Below, piece by piece: positions 1-6,604 of a DNA stretch of 12,703 nt (positions are counted from its first letter, which is position 1; every line of letters begins with the position of its first letter). The notes beneath the pieces are model-generated. The model did no database searches. It was not told where the DNA came from and saw only the letters and a list, made by a program, of their open reading frames with translations. Origin of the DNA: Puniceicoccales bacterium (GTDB lineage Bacteria; Verrucomicrobiota; Verrucomicrobiia; Opitutales; UBA953); assembly GCA_031284845.1 (NCBI GenBank), contig JAITXH010000147.1, forward strand, positions 1 to 12,703, in the 5' to 3' direction. A program made the translations under genes and the position numbers.

Positions 1-11
1 AAGAAAAAAAC

Positions 12-42
12 TTTCAAATCTCAAATTTCAAATCTCAAATTT
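12..42. repeat. 14-bp tandem repeat, two copies
   Basis: The unit TTTCAAATCTCAAA occurs twice without a gap at 12-25 and 26-39, and a TTT start of a third copy follows. Each unit is itself two similar heptamers (TTTCAAA, TCTCAAA). The uxuA stop codon (35-37 on the minus strand) lies inside the second copy, so the repeat forms the 3' end and immediate downstream region of that gene. It continues into a pyrimidine-rich TCTC stretch to about position 60. The window edge cuts off whatever lies beyond. Confidence 0.8.
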
Positions 43-1237
43 GTCTCTTGTCTCTCTCCCACTTCAGCCCGCGCATCAGGCCACGCAATTCCGCTAAACC
101 ACGCATACGCCCAATGCACGAATACCCGGGGGTAATCCCCGAAGGCTTGCCCAAATCATCCAACATCACGCGCCCGTGGTCCGGACGAAACGCCAATTGC
201 CAATCGCGTTCGCCAGTCGCCTTGCGACGCGCTTGTTCGTCGAGCAACGCCCGAACCACAGCCGGCATGTCCACCGAACCTTCAAGATGCGCAGCTTCGT
301 AAAACGAGCCGTCGGGGAGCCGCTGCGTGCTGCGCAAATGCACCGCATGAATGCGCGACGCAAACCGCTGAACAATCCCCGGCAAATCATTGCGGGCACA
401 GGCACTGAGCGAACCCGTGCAAAAACACAGTCCATTTGCCGGGCTGTCCGCCAGGCGCAACACCGCCTCGATGTCCTCGGCGTCCGAGACGATACGCGGC
501 AAGCCCAACACAGGAAACGGCGGGTCATCCGGGTGAATGGCGAGCCGCACCCCGAGCGATTCGGCAGTCGGAACCACTTCCGCGAGAAAACGGCCCAACT
601 TGGCGCGCAACGCCGCCGCATCCAGATGCGCATGGCGGGCAAGCCTGGCGCGGATGTCGTCCAGCGAGAGACCCCATTTGCAGCCGGGAAAAACGTCTAT
701 GACATCCTTGATAAAACTTTCCCGTTTCGCGTCGTCGAGGCTCCGCCACCATTCGCCGGCTTGCGCGATTTGTTCGGGCGTGTAGTCGGCCTCGGCCCCT
801 TTCCGGCGCAAGGCGTGGATGTCGAACGCCGCCAGTCGAAACGGCTCAAAACTGAGGCATTCCGAGCCGTCGGGCAGGCGGTGGCGCATGTCGGTGCGAA
901 TCCAGTCCAGCGCGGGCATGAAGTTGTAAATGACGACGCGCACATCCTCGGCGGCCAGATTGCGAAGGGTCTGGCGGTAGTTTTCAAACAAACGTGCGAG
1001 GTCGTTTCCGCGCCCCGTTTTAATGTCCTCGTGGACGGGCACCGACTCGACCGCGACCCAGCGCAACCCGGCAGCTTCGATGAGCGCCTTGTGCTCGCGA
1101 ATGGCCTCGCGGGGCCAGAGTTCGCCGTAGGGAATGCGGTGAATGGCGGAAAACACGCCCTCTGCGCCCGTCTGCCGTATCCAAGGCAAGGGCACGGAGT
1201 CGTCGGGGCCGAACCAACGGAAGGACTCGATCATCAT
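35..1237 (-). CDS. uxuA: Mannonate dehydratase
   Basis: UxuA dehydrates D-mannonate to 2-keto-3-deoxygluconate in cytosolic glucuronate catabolism, using a TIM-barrel fold with a divalent metal. The 400-residue product is close to the roughly 394 residues of E. coli UxuA. Visible family segments are VFSAIHRIPYGELW (28-41), HPDDPP (235-240), the Cys273 segment CFCTGS, VHLR (299-302), HLEG (317-320), FRPDHG (350-355) and the C-terminal GYSCIGRMRG (371-380); the His, Cys and Asp in these blocks are the expected metal ligands. The frame stays open up to 1519, but the extra 94 residues are Arg/Pro-rich and run antisense-like through the neighbouring SDR gene. The ATG at 1237 forms an ATGATGA overlap with that gene's TGA, which implies translational coupling. 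The last residues (about KRQI) are read from a simple repeat. Confidence 0.95.
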   Translation of the reverse strand: MMIESFRWFGPDDSVPLPWIRQTGAEGVFSAIHRIPYGELWPREAIREHKALIEAAGLRWVAVESVPVHEDIKTGRGNDLARLFENYRQTLRNLAAEDVRVVIYNFMPALDWIRTDMRHRLPDGSECLSFEPFRLAAFDIHALRRKGAEADYTPEQIAQAGEWWRSLDDAKRESFIKDVIDVFPGCKWGLSLDDIRARLARHAHLDAAALRAKLGRFLAEVVPTAESLGVRLAIHPDDPPFPVLGLPRIVSDAEDIEAVLRLADSPANGLCFCTGSLSACARNDLPGIVQRFASRIHAVHLRSTQRLPDGSFYEAAHLEGSVDMPAVVRALLDEQARRKATGERDWQLAFRPDHGRVMLDDLGKPSGITPGYSCIGRMRGLAELRGLMRGLKWERDKRQI

Positions 1238-2055
1238 ACGCCGGAGAAAATGGTGAATCCTCCGTCCACCGCGAGCACCGTGCCCGTGACAAAGCGCGAT
1301 GCGTCGGCGAGCAGGTAATGAATCGCGCCGTGCAGCTCGTCGGGTTCGCCGAAGCGTCCGAACGGGGTGTTCTGGATGATGAGTTTGCCGCGTGCGGTGA
1401 GTGAGCCGTCTTCGTTGGTGAGCAGGCGGCGGTTTTGTTCGCCGATGAAGAATCCGGGCATGAGGGCGTTGACGCGGATTTTTCCTTCGGACACGCGGGC
1501 CATATCGGCGGCGAGCCAACGGGTGAAGTTTTCCACGCCGGACTTGGCAGCGGAGTAGCCGACGACGCGGCTAATGGCCTGCGGCGCGGATGCCGAAGAG
1601 TAATTGACGATGGCGCCGCGTCCGCCCTTGAGCATAGCGGGCATGAATACGAGCGAGGGCAGGACGGTGCCGCCGAGGTTGAGGTCAACGACTTGGAGGA
1701 AGGCGTCGAAGTCGAGGTCGGTGAAATTTTTGTCCGGCGTGATGGTGGCGCCCGGCATGTTGCCGCCGGCGCCATTGAGCAGGCCGTCAATGCGGCCCCA
1801 TTTTTCGAGCACGGCGTCGCGGGCGCGTTCGAGCGCGGGGCGGTCGAGCACGTTGGCGGCGAGCGCGAGGGTTTGCGCGTCGGGGTTGGCGGCCTTGCAG
1901 CGGGCGACGGTGGCCTCGAGTTTTTCCTGCGAGCGTCCGATCAAGACGACTTTGGCATTTTGGGCGGCGAGGTAAGCGGCGGCTGAACCCGCCAACGCAC
2001 CTGATGCGCCGGTGACGATATACACGCGATTTGCGATGTCGAAGAGTTGGGACAT
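1234..2055 (-). CDS. uxuB: SDR-family D-mannonate oxidoreductase (fructuronate reductase)
   Basis: This is a classical short-chain dehydrogenase/reductase of 273 residues. It shows the N-terminal nucleotide site VTGASGALAG (14-23), NGAGGNMPGA (94-103), the catalytic serine region NYSSASA (151-157), the YxxxK pair Tyr167/Lys171, the PG turn (200-201) and a VDGGF end (263-267). The glycine motif is slightly unusual: alanine (A22) occupies the position of the last glycine in TGxxxGxG. Bacillus-type UxuB enzymes are SDRs of this size, with a similar NGAGG segment. The stop overlaps the mannonate dehydratase start by four bases, so the likely role is reduction of D-fructuronate to D-mannonate with NAD(P)H. 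The ATG at 2055 is preferred because the Rossmann strand starts right after it; a GTG at 2094 would add 13 non-conserved residues. No Shine-Dalgarno is visible. SDR fold is certain; substrate is inferred from context. Confidence 0.85.
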   Translation of the reverse strand: MSQLFDIANRVYIVTGASGALAGSAAAYLAAQNAKVVLIGRSQEKLEATVARCKAANPDAQTLALAANVLDRPALERARDAVLEKWGRIDGLLNGAGGNMPGATITPDKNFTDLDFDAFLQVVDLNLGGTVLPSLVFMPAMLKGGRGAIVNYSSASAPQAISRVVGYSAAKSGVENFTRWLAADMARVSEGKIRVNALMPGFFIGEQNRRLLTNEDGSLTARGKLIIQNTPFGRFGEPDELHGAIHYLLADASRFVTGTVLAVDGGFTIFSGV

Positions 2056-2087
2056 GATGGGGCGGGGTGTAGCAAAGTTGCCTGCAC

Positions 2088-2160
2088 ATTTCACGAGAAT
2101 TCGCTTGGGGCGCAGCGCTTCCGGACTGATTTTCAGGACATTTTGAAATTCTCATGAAAT
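2088..2160. promoter_or_regulatory. Imperfect inverted repeat, candidate paired operator
   Basis: ATTTCACGAGAATT at 2088-2101 is the reverse complement of AATTCTCATGAAAT at 2147-2160 with one mismatch in 14. The arms are separated by 45 bases (59 bp start to start) in the divergent uxuB/mraY spacer. Each arm also has rough internal dyad character (TTTCA-x-GAGAA). Paired operators for a sugar-acid repressor controlling the uxu genes would fit this layout, but that is inference; no regulator gene is present in the window. Confidence 0.4.
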
Positions 2161-2172
2161 ATGCGGGTTAAT
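2143..2172 (+). promoter_or_regulatory. Possible promoter for mraY-murD
   Basis: TTGAAA (2143-2148) and GTTAAT (2167-2172) match sigma-70-type -35 and -10 hexamers at 5/6 and 4/6 positions with an 18-base spacer. They lie about 90 bases before the mraY start. The -35 and spacer overlap the right arm of the inverted repeat. This is a by-eye match and could be chance. Confidence 0.28.
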
Positions 2173-2259
2173 TTAGATTGAATCCCGGACGCAGTGCTTT
2201 TGTGTTGCGCGCCTTTTGTGCCGGAGTGCACGGCGCTCCGGTTCCCACGCTTTTTTTCA

Positions 2260-3363
2260 ATGCTTTATTATCTTAAAAATCTCACTTCCGTTTGGGGGCC
2301 TTTCCGGCTTTTCGAATACCAGACCGTGCGTGCCGTGCTGGCCGGTGCCACGGCGCTTGTGATAGGCTTTATCATCGCTCCTTTTGTGCTCGAAAAGTTG
2401 CGCAACTTGCGGCACAGCGAGCGCGATCTGAACGGTATCGTCAAGGATGGCGGCAAGGTGCCCGTCATGGGCGGATTCATCGTGCTGATTCCCGCGCTGA
2501 TCTCCTCGCTGCTTCTGGTGCGGATGAATCTTTGGGTCGTCGTGGCCTTAATCATCTATCTTGGCATGAGTCTGGTGGGCTTTTTTGACGATTACCTGAA
2601 AGTGAAAAAGAACAATTCGGACGGCATATCCGGGCGCGTCAAACTGCTCGGGCAGGGGGCTTGCGCCCTGATCGCGATGACGGTCTTATTTGTGGCGTCT
2701 GACGAGAAGACGTTCGCGGCGTCTCTGGAGGTGTGGGTGCCGTTTTTAAAGACGGCAGTGCTCATGCCGGACTCATTCCCGCTGTGGGGCGGGATTCTCC
2801 TGATAGTGGCATTTTTCACGCTGGTGACGGTAAGCTCCAGCAATGCTGTGAACCTCACTGACGGGTTGGACGGGCTGGCTATCGGCTGTGTGATAACGAC
2901 CACGCTGACGTTTGGCGTGATAGCCTATCTGAGCGGGCATGTGCATTTTGCCAAATATCTACAGATTGGCTATGTGCCGGGCGGCGGGGAGCTGGCCGTG
3001 TTGTGTTCTGCATTGCTGGGCGGAAGTCTCGTGTTTCTCTGGTATAATGCGGAACCGGCGGAGGTCTATATGGGCGATATCGGTTCGCTGGGTTTGGGTG
3101 GAGTCATCGGTGCCATTGCTTTCATGACACACCAGCCGTTTTTGCTCATCGTTGCGGGCGGCGTGTTTGTGGCCGAGGCGCTCTCCGTGATGATTCAGGT
3201 GGTGTGGTTTAAGCACACGGGTGGGCGGCGTGTCTTCCTGATGTCGCCGATACACCATCATTTTCAAAAGAAAGGCTGGCGGGTCTCAAAAATAGTTATT
3301 CGCTTCTGGTTGTTGTCGTTGCTGTGCGGTATCGCCAGCCTCATCACCCTTAAACTCCGTTGA
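2260..3363 (+). CDS. mraY: Phospho-N-acetylmuramoyl-pentapeptide transferase
   Basis: MraY is an integral membrane enzyme that moves phospho-MurNAc-pentapeptide from UDP onto undecaprenyl phosphate, forming lipid I. The 367-residue product has about ten hydrophobic segments and the hallmark loops: GFFDDYLKVKK with Asp110/Asp111, NLTDGLDGLA (198-207), YMGDIGSLGLGG (270-281) and the histidine motif MSPIHHHFQKKGW (328-340). The loop usually written TPTMGG reads VPVMGG here (67-72), and the segment before it is atypical, so the enzyme is somewhat divergent while keeping the catalytic aspartates and histidines. The ATG at 2260 fits the usual short N-terminus; a GTG at 2194 would add 22 poorly supported residues. 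No Shine-Dalgarno is seen; a T7 run sits just before the start. murD follows after 22 bases, so the two are probably co-transcribed. Confidence 0.97.
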   Translation: MLYYLKNLTSVWGPFRLFEYQTVRAVLAGATALVIGFIIAPFVLEKLRNLRHSERDLNGIVKDGGKVPVMGGFIVLIPALISSLLLVRMNLWVVVALIIYLGMSLVGFFDDYLKVKKNNSDGISGRVKLLGQGACALIAMTVLFVASDEKTFAASLEVWVPFLKTAVLMPDSFPLWGGILLIVAFFTLVTVSSSNAVNLTDGLDGLAIGCVITTTLTFGVIAYLSGHVHFAKYLQIGYVPGGGELAVLCSALLGGSLVFLWYNAEPAEVYMGDIGSLGLGGVIGAIAFMTHQPFLLIVAGGVFVAEALSVMIQVVWFKHTGGRRVFLMSPIHHHFQKKGWRVSKIVIRFWLLSLLCGIASLITLKLR

Positions 3364-3385
3364 GAAAAAACGTTCCGGGACACCC

Positions 3386-4666
3386 ATGGAAATTCCGAAA
3401 AATATAGCCGATCGCCTCAAGCGCCCCGTCGCCATTTTCGGTGCCGGGGTGAGTGGTTCGGCGACGAAGCAGCTTTTGGCGCGAATGCACGCGCAGGCCA
3501 AAGTCTATGATGAAAGGGGAGGGGAGGGGGCCATTGCCGCATTCGACGACAACACGGCCACGAGGCACGATCTGGTGATTTACAGTCCGGGCTTTGCCCA
3601 AAACCATCCGTGGCTGCTGGCGGCGAGGCGCATGGGCGTTCTTTGTTTCGGCGAAATGGATTTTGCTTCGATTTTCTGGAAGGGGCCGATCGTGGCTGTG
3701 ACCGGGACCAACGGCAAGACGACGCTCACGGAGTTTCTCGCCTTTGCACACAAGCGCAACGGGCGGGAAGCGGTGGCCGCAGGCAACAACGGCTATGCCT
3801 TTTCGCGCCTTTTCGAGTTGTCCGGCAATCGTGTCCCTCTGCCTGTGTGCGAGGTCAGTTCATTCCAATCCGAAGATATCCGGCACTTCTCCCCAACGGC
3901 GTTGCTGTGGACAAATTTTGATGAAGACCATCTCGACCGGCATCCCGGCCTCGAGGTGTATTTCCGTGCAAAATACAAGCTGGTCGAACGTCTGGCCGGC
4001 GAGCATCTGTTTGTCGGAGAATCCGTGCTCGCGGCGGCGCGGCGTTTCGGATTGGTGCTGCCTCCGTTTACCGTGGTCGCCACGCGTGCAGAGGTGGCGG
4101 ACAAGGTGCCGCAGGGAAGCATTTTTACCTCATGGCCGCAGATGGAAAATTATGCATTGGCCCTGCGCTACTGGTTGTCTGAGGGGCTGCCAGTCCGGGC
4201 GTTGGAAGATGCGGCGCGAGTGTTTACCGCCGGGCGGCACCGGCTTGCCAAGGTCGCTGAAATCAACGGCGTGAGCTATTGGAACGACTCAAAGGGGACA
4301 AATTTCCACGCCGTGCTGGCCGCGTTGAAAACGCTGCCTGGCCCTGTGCTTTGGTTGGGCGGCGGACAGTGGAAAGGCGGCGATTTAAGCGTCTTTGCCG
4401 CACGTCTCGCCGAGCGCGTAAAGACGGCTTTTTTGATAGGGGAAACCGCGCCTGTCTTGCACAAAGTTTTTCAGGAGAAAAAAGTGCCCGCGCATATTTT
4501 CAAAAGCATGCACGACGCCGTTCTGGCCGCTCACAAGGCGGCGCTTCCGGGCGACGCCGTATTGCTCAGCCCCGGGTTCTCCAGCTTCGACATGTTTAAA
4601 AACTATGCCGATCGCGGTGTCGTATTCGAACAACTCGTGCTGGCGCTGAAAAACAGCGTGCAGTGA
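3386..4666 (+). CDS. murD: UDP-N-acetylmuramoyl-L-alanine--D-glutamate ligase
   Basis: MurD is the cytosolic ATP-dependent ligase that adds D-glutamate to UDP-MurNAc-L-alanine. The 426-residue protein has the three-domain Mur layout. The N-terminal UDP-binding Rossmann fold starts with VAIFGAGVSGSA (15-26). The central ATPase has the P-loop VTGTNGKTT (105-113), EVSSFQSE (156-163) and NFDEDHLDRH (177-186). The C-terminal domain has GRHRLAKVAEINGVSYWNDS (283-302), running into KGTN (303-306), and SPGFSSFDMFKNYADRG (395-411). The segment often written GGxDKG reads GGGQWKGGD (325-333), keeping the lysine. Length is slightly under the 438 of E. coli MurD. The start lies just after mraY. It ends 39 bases before the convergent truA stop, and no T-tailed terminator is visible in between. 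ftsW and murG, which often follow murD, are absent. Confidence 0.96.
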   Translation: MEIPKNIADRLKRPVAIFGAGVSGSATKQLLARMHAQAKVYDERGGEGAIAAFDDNTATRHDLVIYSPGFAQNHPWLLAARRMGVLCFGEMDFASIFWKGPIVAVTGTNGKTTLTEFLAFAHKRNGREAVAAGNNGYAFSRLFELSGNRVPLPVCEVSSFQSEDIRHFSPTALLWTNFDEDHLDRHPGLEVYFRAKYKLVERLAGEHLFVGESVLAAARRFGLVLPPFTVVATRAEVADKVPQGSIFTSWPQMENYALALRYWLSEGLPVRALEDAARVFTAGRHRLAKVAEINGVSYWNDSKGTNFHAVLAALKTLPGPVLWLGGGQWKGGDLSVFAARLAERVKTAFLIGETAPVLHKVFQEKKVPAHIFKSMHDAVLAAHKAALPGDAVLLSPGFSSFDMFKNYADRGVVFEQLVLALKNSVQ

Positions 4667-4705
4667 GCAACGGAAGACGGTGAACCGGCCTCCCCGGGGC
4701 GGCGC

Positions 4706-5563
4706 TCATTCACCCGAACCAGTTTCGCCTTCGGGTGTGATGTTTGTGTTGGCTGGCAATTTGTAGAAAACCTTTTCCATGACTAGACCCGCAGCCGGTG
4801 CTGCCGGCACGATGGACGAACTGACCTGCGCATCCCGGTAGGCGAGCAATTCCTGTGGTGTGAGTTTCCCCGTCCCCACTTCTATCAGGCCGCCGGCCAG
4901 CCGCCGGACCATCTTGTAAAGATAGCCGCTGGCCTCTGTCGTGACGGTGACACGCGCTCCGCGGCGTGCCACATCCAGGCGGCGCAAATCTTTTATGGGG
5001 TTATCGCTTTCCGAAGAGTCGCGGTTGCGCCCGCCGAATGCCGAGAAATCATGCACTCCGGTAAGCAGTACCGCCGCCTCGACCATGCGTTTGGTGTCGA
5101 GTTTGCGCTCGCCGGTCGAGAAACAGTAGCGGACTTCCATAGGCGGGGCAAACCCCTCGTAGATGTAATAGCGGTAACGTTTCCCGTAGGCAGAATACCG
5201 CGCGTGGAAATTGGCCTTCCCGGTTTTCATCGAGGTTACCCGGATGCCGGCGGGCAACCCTGTGCGCAGAGCAGTTTGCAGGACTTCGATCGAATGCGGC
5301 CACCGGGCGTCAAAATGAAACACCTGTCCGCGGGCATGGACTCCGGAGTCGGTGCGCCCACTGCCGTGGACGCGTATCGGGATGCGGAATATGGCTGTCA
5401 GCCGGCGCTCGAGGATGTCTTGAATAGTATTGCCGTCTGGCTGGCTCTGCCAGCCGTGGAAGTCTGTGCCATCGTAAGCGACAGTGCCGACAAAGCGGGT
5501 GAATCCGTGCGGAAGGTCGTTTCTGCGGTGGATGAGCGGTTGATTCGGGCGGCGAATGTCCAT
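4706..5563 (-). CDS. truA: tRNA pseudouridine(38-40) synthase
   Basis: TruA isomerises uridines 38-40 of the tRNA anticodon arm to pseudouridine. From the ATG at 5563 the product is 285 residues. It shows VAYDGTDFHGWQSQP (28-42), the catalytic aspartate block GRTDSGVHARGQVFHF (69-84, Asp72), the RNA-contact stretch NFHARYSAYGKRYRYY (118-133), HDFSAF (171-176), GYLYKMVRRLAGGL (213-226) and PAAPAAGL (253-260). The core usually begins near the phenylalanine at about residue 24, so roughly 22 N-terminal residues are extra. An in-frame TTG at 5575 would add four more; neither start has a Shine-Dalgarno. On the coding strand a C6T8 homopolymer run lies immediately upstream. The gene is downstream of psd on the same strand with a gap of 104 bases. 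Function is secure; the start is uncertain. Confidence 0.95.
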   Translation of the reverse strand: MDIRRPNQPLIHRRNDLPHGFTRFVGTVAYDGTDFHGWQSQPDGNTIQDILERRLTAIFRIPIRVHGSGRTDSGVHARGQVFHFDARWPHSIEVLQTALRTGLPAGIRVTSMKTGKANFHARYSAYGKRYRYYIYEGFAPPMEVRYCFSTGERKLDTKRMVEAAVLLTGVHDFSAFGGRNRDSSESDNPIKDLRRLDVARRGARVTVTTEASGYLYKMVRRLAGGLIEVGTGKLTPQELLAYRDAQVSSSIVPAAPAAGLVMEKVFYKLPANTNITPEGETGSGE

Positions 5564-5667
5564 GTATGCGTTCAAAAAAAAGGGGGGTCAGCTTGGCGTA
5601 GAAAGAAAGAAAAGGGAAGGGTGGAAACCTTGCATATTTCAAGCGGGAAACCGGAGCGCTGCTCCAC

Positions 5668-6558
5668 TCAGGAGAACACACCCAACGCACTACCCATGCG
5701 GGCATAAAGCTCTCGCCCGGCGGCAGTCTCGCGCAGCAAATCATCGGAGAGCCTGATTTTGCCAGCCTCAAAGAGCGTTATCATGAACGAACCGCCAAAA
5801 CTGAAATACCCCATCTCGCCTGCTTTTGGTGCAGGAATGCCTTCGGGGTAAGTGAACGTCGTCCGCCCGACATTGGTGGCACCGATGACGACCAGCGTGA
5901 CTCTGCCGTGCAGTCCGGCATCGAGGGTAATGCGCCAGCGCTTGTTTTGCCAAAGTCTGGAAATATTGAGACGCAAGGCGATCGGATTGACCGAATACAG
6001 CCAGCCGTTGAGCAGTTGTGGTGCGCCAGGAGTGCCATCAAGGGGGAAATGGAATCGGTGGTAATCCACCGGACAAAGGCGCGAACAAACCAAAGTCCCG
6101 TGCCGGTAGCGCTCTGCCAAAGCTGTATCGCCGAGCAGTGCCGCCAAATCGAAGGACTGCCCCTTGGCATAAATTACCGGCACATTCGATGCGTCTTGAA
6201 AGCCCAAGTGCCGCCCGTCTGCGGGAAAGACCACCGGAGTATCTGCGACGGGGCGTGCTTCGGGTTTCAAGCGGCGCGAAAAAAAATCGTCGAACGAGCG
6301 AAACGTCTCTGGAGCGTCTTCGAACTCATGTGCATCCAGCCCGTATTCACGAATGAACGGCGCAATGCGCGCACGACTCGCCGGGCGGCGCATCCACCAG
6401 CCGAACAGCTTGGAAAAAATTGCTCGTCGCACGAGCAGCCACAATGCAAGCCGCCCCGGCGCGGTTTCGTAGATCCAGCGCAATGGCCCGCCTCCGTAGA
6501 TGTGCTCGGTCTCTTCCCGGTTGGCGTGCCGATTGAAATAGACGACGGATTTACTCAT
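5668..6558 (-). CDS. psd: Phosphatidylserine decarboxylase proenzyme
   Basis: Psd makes phosphatidylethanolamine by decarboxylating phosphatidylserine at the inner membrane. The proenzyme cleaves itself at a Gly-Ser bond to create the pyruvoyl cofactor. The 296-residue product has FDDFFSRRLKPEARP (89-103), FPADGRH with Asp114 (111-117), CPVDYHRFHFPLDG with His167 (162-175) and the cleavage segment YFSFGGSFMITLFEAG (251-266). Asp114, His167 and Ser257 match the Asp-His-Ser self-cleavage triad, with the expected cut between Gly256 and Ser257; the tail would form the small alpha chain of about 40 residues. Length and sequence resemble the Chlamydia-type branch more than the E. coli enzyme. The ATG at 6558 starts a typical N-terminal region, and an aromatic/basic hydrophobic stretch (about 26-58) may bind the membrane. 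It starts 46 bases after the VWA gene stop. No pssA is nearby. Confidence 0.96.
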   Translation of the reverse strand: MSKSVVYFNRHANREETEHIYGGGPLRWIYETAPGRLALWLLVRRAIFSKLFGWWMRRPASRARIAPFIREYGLDAHEFEDAPETFRSFDDFFSRRLKPEARPVADTPVVFPADGRHLGFQDASNVPVIYAKGQSFDLAALLGDTALAERYRHGTLVCSRLCPVDYHRFHFPLDGTPGAPQLLNGWLYSVNPIALRLNISRLWQNKRWRITLDAGLHGRVTLVVIGATNVGRTTFTYPEGIPAPKAGEMGYFSFGGSFMITLFEAGKIRLSDDLLRETAAGRELYARMGSALGVFS

Positions 6559-6604
6559 CGGGCAACGCTCTGGCGCAAAAGGCGGAAAGTGGGAATCCTA
6601 TTTT

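Noticed and set aside
176..1318. Long 380-residue open frame on the plus strand opposite uxuA
   Set aside because: It is the antisense shadow of a well-conserved gene in GC-rich DNA and shows no recognisable domain.
1238..1519. Upstream extension of the mannonate dehydratase frame by 94 residues
   Set aside because: The extension is Arg/Pro/His-rich, lies wholly over the SDR gene in another frame and has no family match; the ATG at 1237 with the ATGA overlap explains the start.
1435..1986. Plus-strand open frame of 183 residues opposite the SDR gene
   Set aside because: Its Gly/Glu/Val-rich low-complexity sequence is typical of an antisense shadow, and the SDR motifs are all on the minus strand.
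5653..5665. GGAGC-GCT-GCTCC hairpin at the end of psd as a terminator
   Set aside because: The stem is only 5 bp and no T run follows it in the direction of transcription, so read-through into truA is more likely.
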